A stretch of DNA of 64,000 nt from Fremontodendron californicum (taxonomy: Eukaryota; Streptophyta; Magnoliopsida; Malvales; Malvaceae), in contig JAULJL010000020.1 in assembly GCA_030761205.1 (NCBI GenBank), positions 4,469,001-4,533,000 on the forward strand, read 5' to 3'. Shown here one piece after another: positions 1 to 12,015 of the stretch. Each line of letters starts with the position of its first letter. The first letter of the stretch is position 1. The notes beneath the pieces were generated by a model. It made no database searches and was not told the DNA's origin. It saw nothing but the letters and a program-made list of their open reading frames with translations. A program made the translations under genes and the position numbers.

Positions 1-1946
1 TTAAGAGATAACTAATGAATTATTTTTTCTAATTAAATTAAATTAAGAGATAAATAAAAAATACACACAAATTAAATTAAATTTGTGTGTACGGTATGAA
101 ACACAGCAAAATAAGAAAACCACATTTATGCTAAATTTATCACTATAACCATGTTGACAATTTATGGCAGCACACATAAAAGAAGAGTAACATATTTATT
201 GCCATGGCATAACATATAATCATGTGCATCGTGACCAATATAATCCAAGCTGCCTGCAAATACTTATGCGTATATGAATATGATGCATACAACGGTCTTC
301 TCTCTGATACTTAGCAGGCATTTGAATCATGTATAAGCCAAAGTTCCCAATCAAATTTTCACTAGAAGTCTTAACATCTTGCCTCAAAAAATGTTTTCAA
401 TGCTATTTCCTGCATTAGAAAATGTGAATTCCTAGAAGTAATGATTGAAACTTGCAAAACATTTTGATGCATGTAAACTAGGCATTCCCACACAAACAAT
501 ACTAAGGCTGCTAACACTTGATGTTTCTAAAAGAGGATCATTTATCATGGTAATCTTTAAAGAGAACCAGGTTCCAATCATCTACCAAGGTTTATTCTTT
601 CCTTTTTTTTTTTTTTTTTCAGTAAGTAAATTAATGCATTCAGACATACACAGAAGAGAGTGATTTAAGGATAAGTCAACAAAAGCATACTTGCACTAGA
701 AGGTTGACACCTAATCAACCATTAACAAAGATTCAATGATTCCCTAACAAAGAAATGGCCAACCAAAACTAGTTCAATCATGGTTATGGTTCTACATGGA
801 CCACAAAGAGAGAGAGAGAGGGGCGGCAGGAAAAGGATAAAGAACAAAAAGAAGGAAAAAAAAAACCTAATCTAAAGTCCATGAGTAATATACCAAAAAG
901 TTGTTCAATGTTCGATTTATGATAATCTACCAATACTCCACACCACTTTAAGTAGTGCTTCCTAGTTTCTGACTGCTAGTTCTTCCACAAAACATATATA
1001 CTAGAGCATATTATTGTCAAAAGTACAGTATAAGTGGTTCCAACTATAATTTCAGGTGAAAAATAATGCGTGTTTGTTTTATCAGTGCTTGAGAGAGCAA
1101 TGATTGTTCACGTGAGAGCCAGGGAAAGGAACCATACAGTTTCAGAAATGAGAAAAAGAAGGAAAAGACTCTTAAAAAACAAACAATCAACATAAGCACT
1201 AGACTTTATGGAGGAAGAACAAGACTATACAGGACTCCCTTATAAGTTTCATTGAAGAAAAATATTTGTAAATTGACAAAACAAAACCAAATAACAAAAA
1301 AGGGTAAAAATGAATAAAGAATACGGCACACAAAAACAAAAAAAAAAAAACCAAGGAGTAAACCACATAGACGATGGAGAAACAAAACAAAGATCCCAAC
1401 CTGACATCATTACAGTCTCTATCCCAACACCACCATAAATTCAAACGTATCTTCTTCCCGTACAGTAACATATATATATATATATAGAATTATAGATCCA
1501 CATAAAATGAAAAAAGAAAATACACCAATATTTAACCTGTATATACATTATAGATGAATTATAGATTCCTTATTGATTTCTGAGACTTTCATTTAGAATT
1601 CCAACAAAAACAACAAAATATCTAACCTATATAAATTATACACTTCCAAATCCCAATATTTAAAAACCCTTTTCATTCTTCCATCAAATTTCCAGGGTTT
1701 TTATTTTAAAAACCAAAAAATACAGAAGAAAGAACAAACCTCCTACTCTCAAAGATCTTAACAAAAGTATATACGCAGAAGAAAAAGAAGAAAAAAAAAA
1801 AACTCATTTTTTCTCAAAGTTCAAAATTTGTCCTTTTTCCCACTAAAAAAAGAGTATAATTTTACAACTATAATATGATTTTTTTTACATAAAAAAAGAA
1901 AAAGTAAAAACGAATACAAAACAAGTGTTTTGAACGAAAGAAGGTA
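1..1946 (-). other. Probable intron 1 of the SVP-like MADS-box gene (partial)
   Basis: Downstream of the MADS exon (reading leftwards on the minus strand) there is 1.9 kb with no recognisable K-domain exon. I looked for the short second exon of MIKC genes and for the leucine-rich K-box and found neither. The stretch is AT-rich with homopolymer runs (for example 603-619) and a short GA repeat near 806-821. The most likely reading is a first intron longer than 1.9 kb, with the remaining exons beyond the left window edge. A 3'-truncated gene cannot be excluded from this window alone. Confidence 0.55.
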
Positions 1947-1947
1947 C

Positions 1948-2129
1948 CTTGAGCTAGCATACTCAAAGAGCTTGCCAGTAGATGAGAAAATAACAAGAGC
2001 AACATCTGCATCACAAAGAATAGAGAGCTCCTCAGCTTTCTTAAACAACCCTCTTCTCCTTTTGGAAAAAGTCACCTGCCTAGCTGTAGCGTTATCAATT
2101 TTCTTAATCTGAATCTTCTCTCTTGCCAT
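1948..2129 (-). CDS. SVP: SVP/AGL24/JOINTLESS-type MADS-box transcription factor, coding exon 1 (gene partial)
   Basis: The exon encodes the complete MADS DNA-binding domain of a type II (MIKC) factor. Residues 1-8 are MAREKIQI, followed by the conserved RQVTFSKRRRGLFKKAEELS block (about 17-36) and LCDADVALVIFSSTGKLFEY (about 38-57). Start Met-Ala-Arg-Glu-Lys and the ending EYASS are characteristic of the SVP/JOINTLESS subfamily, whose members repress flowering or control dormancy and abscission by binding CArG boxes as dimers. The start is the ATG at 2129. The exon is 182 bp and ends at a good donor (AAG|GTACC, intron from 1947 downwards), the usual first-exon size for MIKC genes. Reading on without splicing gives only a short run of lysine/phenylalanine-rich residues and a stop, so the intron is needed. 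The I, K and C regions are not in the window. Family assignment is very secure. SVP rather than AGL24 is inferred from sequence flavour and from the neighbouring synteny. Confidence 0.93.
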
Positions 2130-2955
2130 TCTTTTTTTTTGTTTTTTACTTCTTGTTCTTCTTTTCCCTACCTTGTTTCTTCCTAAATAAAACCACCACA
2201 AAAAAAAACAAGGTTGATTTCCTTTTTAGGGTGCTTCTCCAATCAAACTTCTATTTAGGGAATAACACAACATGTAATCAAGTAAATCTGGAAACCAAAA
2301 AAAAAAAGAAAATCAAAGAAAAGAAAAGTTTCTATAAATAGAGTTGGTTAAAACTTAAAAAGAGAAAAGGCAAAGTTTAGAAGGGGACAAGTCTGGATTA
2401 AAAAATGGCGGCATTTTGCCAAATTTAGTGTTAAGTGACAAAACCCTAAAAGAAAGAGAACAAATGAAATGAAAAAGACCCAACCAACTTGAGATCCGAA
2501 ACAAAGAAACCACAAAAAAAATATATATATAGAGGAAAAAGAAAACCCAAATTGAGTTTTTGAAAGTGGTAAAAGAAAGGTGAAAGAAGAAGAGAAAAAA
2601 ATTTATTGGTTAGGAAAGGATGTTTATTTCATATTTACTTACCAGTTTTAGTGGGGTTTTGTTGGTGTTGGGCTCGATGCCAGAGAGGTTGGTTGGTTGG
2701 GCAGTTTTTGTTTCCGAGCTTATGAAAAAGCCACCAATGAAGGGTTTTTGAATGGATTTGAGAAATGGGAGAAAAAGAGAGAGAAGAGTTTGGCTTTGGG
2801 GGTAAAGAAAATACTTTTTGCTTTGGTCAGGGAAAAAAGGAAACTCCTTTTTAGTGAAGCAGGGGAGCTTTTCTTTCTCCTTCCCCATTTCTTTAGCTGT
2901 AAACGGGACTAGAAAGGGAATGGATTTGAAATAGCAACTCTGAAGAGAGATGGGC
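2130..2955 (-). other. 5'UTR of the SVP-like gene, with a probable leader intron (2187-2641)
   Basis: Between the TATA box and the ATG there are about 820 bp without a coding signal. On the minus strand a strong donor (ACTG|GTAAGTAAAT, GT at 2641-2640) and an acceptor (TTTTATTTAG|GAAG, exon resuming at 2186) fit a ~455 bp intron inside the 5'UTR. The non-coding first exon would be about 2642-2955 and the leader before the ATG about 2130-2186. The GA-rich spliced leader and short spacing fit a transcribed leader. Intron boundaries are predicted from sequence only. Confidence 0.5.
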
Positions 2956-2979
2956 ACAACTCATATATCATAAAATTAT

Positions 2980-2997
2980 AGGGGTTTATTTATAAAT
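2980..2997 (-). promoter_or_regulatory. TATA box of the SVP-like gene
   Basis: The minus strand reads TATTTATAAATAAA here, about 30-40 bp before a pyrimidine-rich likely start near 2945-2955 and 850 bp before the ATG. This is the best core promoter match upstream of the MADS exon. Confidence 0.45.
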
Positions 2998-2999
2998 AT

Positions 3000-4150
3000 G
3001 TGAAAATGGTATTACTCGTAGTTTTCATTTTTTTTTTTTCAATTCTTTACACTTTTTTATGGAATTTATTTTAGTTTATATTTTCACATATCAAAAAAAA
3101 ATCTTTTCAAAATACTAGTGAGAATCACTCTCATAATTTATTATTATTTTTTTTGACTCTTTCATAATCAATTTACATATTGCTTATTATTAATTATTTT
3201 TTCAAAATTCAGACTTAAAATCTTTAAATTGCAATGTTAATTGTCTTGAAATTTTAAACTGATAAGAAATAGTTCAATTATTATATTTAAGTTTCAACAC
3301 GTCTTCACATATACAAATGGGATGAATGGTTAATAGACTTGTTGCATGTGAATTCAAGTGTAGAAAAAAATATGTAAACTGATGAATGATTAAAGTAACA
3401 ATGCACAATCCGAAAGCACTAGGTGAAAAAATATTAAATGAGAAAAGCAGTTGTCAGGAATTGAACTCAGATACCATATTAGAAGTTGGGTGACCGTAGA
3501 CTTGACAATCTGTGTATTCATATCGTGTTCGTATATTTTTACGTGTTATAATCGTGTTTAAGACATTATATATTTATATAAATTTCAATATATTAATAAT
3601 TCGTGTTATATACATTTTAACACGTTTATGTATTCATGTCGTATTTTAATTATTTTTTCGCATCGTGTAATCGTATAGTGTTCAAAGTTGTTATATCTAA
3701 GTGATTGATAGCCCTAAAAGCTTAAATTAAAATATATATATAATTATTATATTTAAATTTTAACGTACAAAATAAATATTACAAAATTTTTATATTTTTT
3801 CTTCTTCTCTCCTTCATCTATCTTCACCCTTGATCGACACCCATTATGAATAATGAATTTAAGTTGTATATATATTTCCTTTTATATCTACTCAATTAAT
3901 TAGTCCATACATTTAAATTTAAGTAGGCATAATCCTTGTTCCATACTTGCTACTCCTTTTACTCACTCTTTTTTATATATAAATAAGGCATTAACACAAC
4001 ACTACATCCAATAAATTATCACTAACAAAGTAGAAACAAATAAATTGACAGAAAGTGAAACAGAAGCAAACAGCTAGGCACAAATTCCAACATTTTTTTC
4101 CAATATGGATTCAATAGTTGATTAAAAGAAATATAACCTTCTCATATGGG
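3000..4150. other. AT-rich intergenic region, no gene seen
   Basis: No coding signal on either strand. Positions 3490-3720 hold a copy of a dispersed AT-rich repeat rich in CGTGTT/ACACG words (cytosine in CGTGTTATA-like strings). Similar sequence occurs near 48080-48400, 50700-50900 and 61080-61210. Around 3450-3480 a word like a pol III B box (minus strand GAGTTCAATTCC) hints at a worn SINE, but no A box is convincing. Confidence 0.4.
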
Positions 4151-5637
4151 CAAAATTATTTGAATATTGATAAAAAAAAATATAATTTTTAAATTATTGA
4201 ATTTTTTTATTATTTATCAAAATATTTTGTTTTTGTACGGATATAAAAAAAATTATTAAGGAAAGTCGCCATATTATATAGCGACTTCCCTCGAGTAATT
4301 TTAAAAAAATCTGATATGAGGACTTCCGTTCATATATTTTAAAAAATACAAGAAAAATCATCATATCAAATGACGACTTCTCTTGTGTTTAATCAAAAAA
4401 TTTGTTTTCAAATTGCATGGAAGTTGCCATTTGAAATGGCGACTTCCATACTATTGTATATATTTAATATGTATATATATATATATATATATTAAATATA
4501 TTTAAATAATAAAAATAAAAAATATATAGTTTATAATTTTTAAAAATAAAAAATTTATAAATTTTAAATAAAAAAGTTAAAAAATAACAATTTACAAAAA
4601 TTGTTAACAATATTGATGATTATCGTAATATCAATCAGATTCTTTTAACTCGTATTCGTAATGAAATTAATCTCTGGGAGAAAGATCAACCAAGGCGTTG
4701 TGTGAATTATGCAGGAATAAAGGTCATAGCTAGACCTATCCACGAGCTGAGTAGCCCACCCGACCCGGTAAGCCCGGATCTTATTGGGCCTAACTTGGAC
4801 AAGGTATTTAGTAATTCGGGCTGGCCCAGTCCGAATTACTATTTATTAAATAAAAAATATTATTTTATTCAAATTTAATTATAAAAAATATATAATTATT
4901 AATATAAAAATGATTTTTTAAATATTTTTGAATAGTGAAACGGGCCAGCCCGGGCCCAGCCCAAATGGGCTTGGGCAAGAGGGAAAAATATTTTCCTGGC
5001 CTCGGCCTGGCCCATGGACAGATCTAGCTATGACCTTCATTCTTGCATAATCCACACCGCTTTGGTTGATCTTTCTCTCGGAGGTCCATTTGATTACGAA
5101 TACAAGTTGAAAGAATCCGATTGATATTACGATAAATCATCAATATTTTTAACAATTTTGTAAATTTTTATTTAAACTTTTTTATTCTTTAAAATTATAA
5201 ACTATATAATTTTTATTTTTATTATTTAAAATACATATTATATATAAAATTTAATATATATAATATATATTAAATATATACAATATTAGGGAAGTCACCA
5301 TTTGAAATGGCGACTTCCATACATTTTGAAACTTTTTTTTTATTAAATACAAGGGAAGTCTTCATATGATTTGGCGATTTTTCTTGTATTTTTTTTCAAT
5401 TTTTTTAAAAATAGATGAAGGGAAGTCGTCATATGATATGGCGACTTCCCTTCATTTTTTTAATTTTTTTTTATAAATTAATCAAGGGAATAGGCCATAT
5501 GATCTGGCGACTTCCCTTGATAATTTTTTTTTTAATCCATACAAAAAAAATTGGTATTTTGGTAAATAATAAAAAAAATCAGTAATTTGAAAAGTATTTT
5601 TTTTATCAATATTCAAATAAATTTGTCATAATTATCT
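4151..5637. repeat. Long inverted duplication (hairpin) derived from the 3' end of a MULE transposon
   Basis: The left arm (about 4151-4742) and right arm (about 5025-5637) are reverse complements with scattered differences over ~590 bp each. The arms share the outer word TTATTTGAATATTGATAAAA. They also share a series of small palindromes of the type GGAAGTCGCCATATGATATGG (left 4262-4450, right 5286-5520), an AT-rich spacer, and an inner coding-like part. The inner part of the right arm, read on the minus strand, encodes PKRCGLCKNEGHS followed by a stop. This is the start of the CX2CX4H zinc knuckle found after the SWIM domain in Mutator-like transposases. The left arm has the same stretch (IRNEI...PRRC) with a one-base shift. 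The arms are separated by a ~280 bp unrelated repeat. The structure is directly visible; the MULE origin is inferred from the knuckle. Confidence 0.75.
4743..5024. mobile_element. Dispersed GC/AT mosaic repeat at the centre of the hairpin
   Basis: This insert separates the two hairpin arms. It has GC-rich ends full of GGGCC/GGCCC words (CCCGACCCGG, GGGCCAGCCCGGGCCC) around an AT-rich core containing TTATTTAAATTTAATTATAA-like sequence. Related sequences with more decayed ends lie at 24480-24650, 46340-46640, 47360-47620 and 48890-49125. The common core and the GTCCAT/ATGGAC ends suggest a non-autonomous DNA element; I could not define a target site duplication. Confidence 0.45.
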
Positions 5638-6079
5638 AGCTCATGCTTTGTTTAAATTTGTTTTTTTTTTGCAAAATACCCTTTATTATGAAGTTCTGTA
5701 TACTAAAAATAAAAAATAATTAAAATTAAATATTACATCTTATATGAAAAAAAATGAATTAAATTAAATAAACAAATCAACAAACTAACATATATAATTA
5801 CTAAAGAAATAAACTCACTCTTTCCGAACTTTTAATGTGCATCTCTTGACTTGATCGTATTGTATCAAACTACTATGAAAATTGAGTCCATACGGATTCA
5901 TAGAGAATTTTTTAATTTCATTAAAGTGTTTTTTGTCTTATTTTGTTATTTTTTATGGGTACTTTTGACTTATCACAAAAAAAATTTAAAGATCCAAGAG
6001 GTATTTCTTTAAATGTCCAAAAAAAATTAATAAATATATTATTATTATTAATAAATATATATTCCAAAAAAATATTTTG

Positions 6080-7009
6080 TTTTCTTAGGTCGATTTATGA
6101 TCAATATCCGATCCGCTTGAAAATAAATTTAAAAATTTATTTTTTAATTTAATTTTAAATGATGTATTTAAAGTGGTTAGTTCGCACGTTGACTTGCGAA
6201 TCGATTTAATCGTACTCGACCCGCTAGGAGAAAAAGTTAAAAAATAAATTTATTTTACTAATTATTTTTATTTTAATTTTAAATGATGAATTTAGAGTGG
6301 CTGATCCGCACGTTGACTTGCAGGTTGATTTAGGATCCGTACCCGATCCACTTGGAGAAAAAAGTTTAAAAAATATATTTTATTAATTATTTTTATTTTA
6401 AATGATAAATTTAAAGGGGTTGGTCCACACGTTGACTCTGTGGTCGATTTAGGATTCGTATTCAACCGGCTAGAAAAAAAAGTTAAAAAAATTATTTTAT
6501 TAATTATTTTTATTTAAATTTTAAATGATGTATTTAAAGGCGTAGGTCTGCGTGTTGAGTCGCGGATCGATTTAAGATTCGTATCCAATCCGTTCGGGAA
6601 AAAAAATAAAAAAGGAGAAAAAAACGAACTTACTACTAACCTTTATGAGAAAATCAATCCTACGAGAGAATAAAATATAAATCACAATTTTATTTTTATT
6701 TTTACCTTCTATAAATAAAAATACACAGTATATAATAAAATTTAAATATTTTTAAAAATATATATATAAATAATATTTTAAAATACATTTATATTACGTA
6801 ATTTATAAATAAACAATTATTATAAATTTAATTTTCATAATTAACAAAATATAATTATATAAAGATTATTATAATTTTACAATAAAAAAATTAAAAAAAT
6901 AATAATTATTAAAAAAATATAATTTAAAATTAATTTATTATTATTAATTAATTAAAAATTTATATAAAAAAATTAAAATTACCCCGACGAAGCGAGGGTC
7001 TTTTTCTAG
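6080..7009 (+). mobile_element. Helitron-like non-autonomous element A (3' end at 7009)
   Basis: The right end reads ACCCCGACGAAGCGAGGG followed by TCTTTTTCTAG and a host T. This is a short GC-rich hairpin a few bases before CTAG|T, the classic 3' terminus of plant Helitrons. Leftwards come an AT-rich ~350 bp segment (6660-6990) shared with elements B and C, then four to five copies of a ~110-125 bp tandem unit (about 6085-6620). The unit is recognisable by TTTAGGATTCGTA, GTTGACTCG and GATGTATTTAAAG. The 5' end (expected TC) was not located, so the start coordinate is approximate. No coding capacity is visible. Confidence 0.6.
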
Positions 7010-9306
7010 TATGAATAAATTGTGAGAAAAGGGAGATGAAGAGAGTAAATGATCACAAACCAATCAAAATGAATATAATTAAAAAGGAGTGAATTAAGGA
7101 AAGGGGTAATAATAATAATAATAATAATAATATAATTGCTCTAGTCTTTTTAGATATATATATATATATTGTTTCAATGTTAATGTAAATTTAATATTAT
7201 GAAGATAAAGAAATTCAATATAATTTTTTACTATTTTCTTTTAGAATTTTACAGATAAAACAATTCAATATATATTTTTTTATTTTATTTATTATCAAAT
7301 AAATATATTTAACGGAAGTCTTTTAATGAAATTGAAACTTTTAACTCATAAATTGGATAAATTTATTAATAAATTCAATTAACGAAAGTATTTTAATAAA
7401 ATTAAACTTCTTAATTACAAATTTGAAAAATCTTATAAATAATAAAAAAATATTTACCATGGTTATTGAAAAATATAATCAACAACCATAATCATTTTTG
7501 TCAATTCAAAATATTTTTCGTATTCTTGCTTTTATATATTATATATACTAGTCCTATTATGCGAGTAAAATTAATGGATAAATAGTTATTTATATAATAT
7601 ATTATTAAAAATTAATTATCTCTAAATATTAAAAGTGAGATAATTGTAATAGAGAAAAAGTAGGAAGACGTTAAAAAAAATTGAGATAATTGAATGTAGT
7701 CTTTTTTAGAAAGAAAAAAAAAAAAAGAGGCATGGGGTTAAAAAATAGATATAACTTTATTTTTTAAGAAAAATTAAATTAATAATATAATCTTATGAGT
7801 ACATATATTATTTGTTTTATAATTTGATTTTTATGTATTTTTTGTATTAAGGTTTGTGTTATTTGACTTATGATATCAAATTTAGTTAACAATATTACTA
7901 ATGGTATAAATCATATATATAATATATATCTCTACTATTATAATTTTTTTTATTGCATTTAATGTTACGAATCAAGTGACATCAATTCAATTAAAAAAAT
8001 ATTTTAAGAAATTAAATAAACAATAATATTAAATTATATAATAAGAATATTCATATTTTTAAAAAAAATTACTTAAATTATTTCTTAAATAACTACCACA
8101 CTTCTTAAAAAAAAAACCTTCTATAAATAATTTATTCTTATATTTCAAAATAAGTTTTTCACATAATTATTTTCATTCGCCTACAATGTGATAAATTTCT
8201 TATATAACCAAAACCAATCAAAGTGACCCAGATGCTTGACGTGGTGTAATCCTCTCCTCTTATCTCTCTTCAATTCATCCATCCTTTTAATTTCATAGTT
8301 TCTTTTTCTTAACCTATGGATAAATTAATTTAAAAATTTTACTTAAACTTTTTAATTATTCATAAAAAAAATACTAGTACATAAAATCATTCAATAACTA
8401 TGGGATACAAAATTACATGAAAGAACCAAAAGGACACTTTAGAAAAATTTTATTGTAACGATGTGTCCGTACAGAATTGCCATTCGGCATTGAAGTTCAT
8501 AGCAACTGGCAATTAATGACATTAAATATTAATTGAATAAAATAAAAATACTCTAGGTGCCCATTTTAATAAGTAGTTAGTATTTAATACATTGACGATA
8601 TAATTTTTTAATTTTATAAATGAATTAACAGATTTTGATATATTTATTATTTTAATATATTATAAAAAATGTGTTATTTTGTTAATTTTATTTGTAAAAT
8701 TTAAAATTTTTATTAATAATAGATTAGATAATTTTTTTTTTTTAAAATGATCAAATATTTTAAAATATAAATATAAACATTCCTAATATACAAAAATGAA
8801 GAAAAACTCCTAAAATTTTTGGAAGGGGACTATCTCCTATATAATAATCTATTAATATACAGCTCTGGTGCAAGTTTTGAGTTGGAAATATGGAAACAGA
8901 TTAACAGTAATTGGACGTGAAAAAAAGGAGAGAAAAAAGTAGTAGTAGTACTTGATTGGATGATTGATCGATGTGAAAAGTACAATTTGCAGAGTGAAAA
9001 GTACAATTTGCAGATACGATTCCTTCTCAATTTCTTTTTAACATCGATTGATGTTGACCAAGCAACTGTTACCAGACATGGGCAAGCATGTCCTGCCAGT
9101 TCTACAACTCCATGAATCTCGATCTTTGGACCCTAGAAATAAAGGCAAGCAATCGGAAGACAGGAAATGCTAGTCAGTACTAGGCAAGAAGAATAACGCT
9201 CCATTTGGATTTCACTGGAGGGCCGTTTTGGATCGAAAGGTTGTTTGGCAAACATTTTTTTCATATAAATTGGATTGGACTTAAGGCTGGAGTCAAGTTA
9301 TTCTTT
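7010..9306. other. AT-rich intergenic region, no gene seen
   Basis: No ORF here looks like a protein. There is a (TAA)n microsatellite at about 7108-7132 and (TA)n tracts near 7156-7170. A 21-bp unit containing AAAAGTACAATTTGCAGA is tandemly duplicated at 8972-9013. The slightly more complex stretch 9050-9240 resembles low-copy DNA but carries no recognisable exon. Confidence 0.5.
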
Positions 9307-10395
9307 ACTCATCTTAGGATCTATTTGAAAAGATGGTGAGATTGATTTTTGTGATATCAAAAATAACAATTATGGTGAGATTGGATATTATAATTGTGAG
9401 ATTAAAATAGTGATAGAATATGTGTTTAGATTCAAACGCAGCGATGACAGTGAGATGAATAATAATGACAAAAAAAAAAATCATTAAGAGCATTAGATTA
9501 AACTGTGTATATATATATATATATAATAAATAATTAATAATAATTAAAAATATATTTATATTAAATAATAAAATATATATTAAAATTATATTTATGTTAA
9601 ATAATAATTAAAAAAATTAAAAAATACATTTATGTTAAAAAATAAATTAATTAAAAACCTAAAATAAAAAAATAAATAATTTTAAAATTATAAATAAAAA
9701 ACAATGAAGGGGGTAAAAAAAATTACCCCTCCACTGGAGCTCCAGTTCGATTGCCACCTCAACCAATGAGGGGAGAAATCCCCTAACATTTTCCTTTATT
9801 TTTTTTTATGAGAAGAGCCTTAGGTTTTTTTTTTTTTTTACCCATGCTCTCACTTTTTTTTCTTTTCATTTTTACCTTTAGGATTATAATGTGGGGACCA
9901 CTTGTCATCTTTATTTTGCTATTTTTATTACATATTATTTATCTTTTATTATTTTATTTTTATTTATATTTAATCAAATAAATTTATTATAATTATTTAA
10001 CAAATCCTTTATATAATTATTTAATAAATTAATTAATAAATAAGTAGTTAAATTAATAATTTTATAATTATTTAACAAATTATTATTTTAAAATAATTAT
10101 TATTTATTTTACTTTAAAATGTATAAATAGATATTTTATTTATTTATAATTATTTGTTTACTTTTTAAAAATGTTATAAATTCATTATATACAAATTATA
10201 AAATAATGTCTTCAATAATCATTTTTTCTTTTCACTATAATTTATCTCACCATCACCGCTGTTTTTACATTCAAACACATAACTCACCGTTAATTTTAAT
10301 CTCACCGCTACAATATTTAATCTCGTCACCGTTGTTTTTAATTTCATTACCATCGTTATTTTTAATCTCACCATTCTTTCAAATGGACGATAAGA
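9307..10395. mobile_element. MITE-like element with ~150 bp imperfect terminal inverted repeats
   Basis: The left end (GATCTATTTGAAAAGATGG then repeated GGTGAGATT words) is mirrored at the right end (AATCTCACC words ending CTTTCAAATGGAC). The inverted similarity extends roughly over 9310-9475 and 10205-10390. The interior is AT-rich, with a small GC-richer part at 9715-9790. I could not identify a convincing target site duplication, so the superfamily is open (hAT or PIF/Harbinger-like). Confidence 0.5.
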
Positions 10396-10702
10396 TACTT
10401 GATTTTGTTATTTCCCAGCCCACTCAGCGTCCACCAACCAAAGCTTGATTCGAGGCAGGCCTCCTCCAGGCTCAACGTCACTTAAATGGGATCCGGCTAT
10501 ATATATATATATATATATATATATCTTCTGCAATTGCTCTCGTTGTGCCAGCAAGTGAATGAGGCCTGGAATGGAGCCTGGTCTGGTGGTTTCGGCCTTT
10601 AATAAGGCTTTTGCAAACATGGCCCTTTTTCAAGCTGCCTTCACCCTTTCTTTGGCACGCGATCGATTAAACTATTCAAACGAGCAGTTGAATTACAATT
10701 AA
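10396..10702. other. Low-copy spacer with an (AT)n microsatellite
   Basis: A (TA)n run occupies about 10497-10524 within an otherwise GC-richer segment. No exon of a known family is recognised on either strand. Confidence 0.4.
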
Positions 10703-12015
10703 CTAGAAAAAAAACCCGTTTTGTCGGAGTATTTTTTAAATTTTTTATAAATTTTTTAATAAATTAAATTTTAAATTATAATTCATAATTTATTAAATAA
10801 TAATTTTTAAAGTTTTAAATTGTAATATTATTTATATAATTATATTTTGTTAATTATGAAAATTAAATTTATTATAATTGTTTATTTATAAATTACGTAA
10901 TATAAATACATTTTCAATGTTATTTATATATATATATATTTAAAAATATTTAGATTTTATAGTATACTATATATTTTTATTTATAAGAGGTAAAAAAATA
11001 ATAAATAAGAAAACAAAATTATGGTTTGTATTTTATTCTCTCGTAGGATCGATTTTATCACATAGATTAGCAACAAGTTCATTTTTTCCTTTTTTTAAAC
11101 TTTTTGTTCCCGAACGAATCGGGTACGGATCCTAAATCGACCCATGACTCAACGTGCTGACCTACCCCTTTAAATACATCATTTAAAATTAGAAAAAAAT
11201 AATTAATAAAATATTTTTTTAACTTTTTCCCGAGCCGATCGGATACAGATCATAAATAAACCTTCGAGTCAACATGCGGACCAACCCCTTTAAATACATC
11301 ATTAAAAATTGAAATAAAATTTATTGATAAAATAAATTTATTTTTAACTTTTTCCTGAGCGGGTCGGGTCACGGATCCTAAATTGACCCGCAAGTCAATG
11401 TGCTAATCAACCCCTTTAAATATATCATTTAAAAAAAAATACTAATAACATAATTTTTTTCCCGAACGGATCGAATACAGATCCTAAATCGACTCGCGAG
11501 TCAATGTACGGACCAATCCCTTTAAATACATCCTTTAAAATTAAAATAAAAATAATTAATAAAATATTTTATTTTTTCCCAAGACGGTCGGGTACGGATC
11601 CTAAATCGATCTGCAAGTCAACATGCAAACCAACCTCTTTAAATACATCATTTAAAAATAAAATAAAAAAAACTAAAAATAATTAATAAAATATATTTTT
11701 ATTTCTTTTAAGTGGATTGGGTACAGATCCTAGATTGACCCGCGAGTCAATGTGCGGATCAACCCCTTTAAATACATCATTTAAAAATAAAATAATTAAT
11801 AAAATATTTTTTTTCCCGAGCAGGTCGGGTACAGATCCTAAATCGACTCGCGAGTTAATGTGCAGACCAACCCCTTTAAATACATCACTTAAAATTAAAA
11901 TTAAAATTAAAAATTTTGTACGGGTCGAGTACGGATCCTAAATTGACCCACGAGTCAACGTGCAGACCAACTATTTTAAATACATTATTTAAAAATAAAA
12001 TAAAAAAACTAAAAG

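Noticed and set aside
445..663. Short open frame in the first intron of the MADS gene
   Set aside because: Runs through a poly(T) tract giving a phenylalanine run; typical chance frame in AT-rich DNA.
9050..9240. Possible exon in a more complex stretch
   Set aside because: No frame gives a recognisable protein motif and no paired splice sites are evident.
10408..10620. 70-codon minus-strand frame around the (AT)n run
   Set aside because: The frame includes an artificial Ile-Tyr repeat encoded by the microsatellite; no conserved motif.
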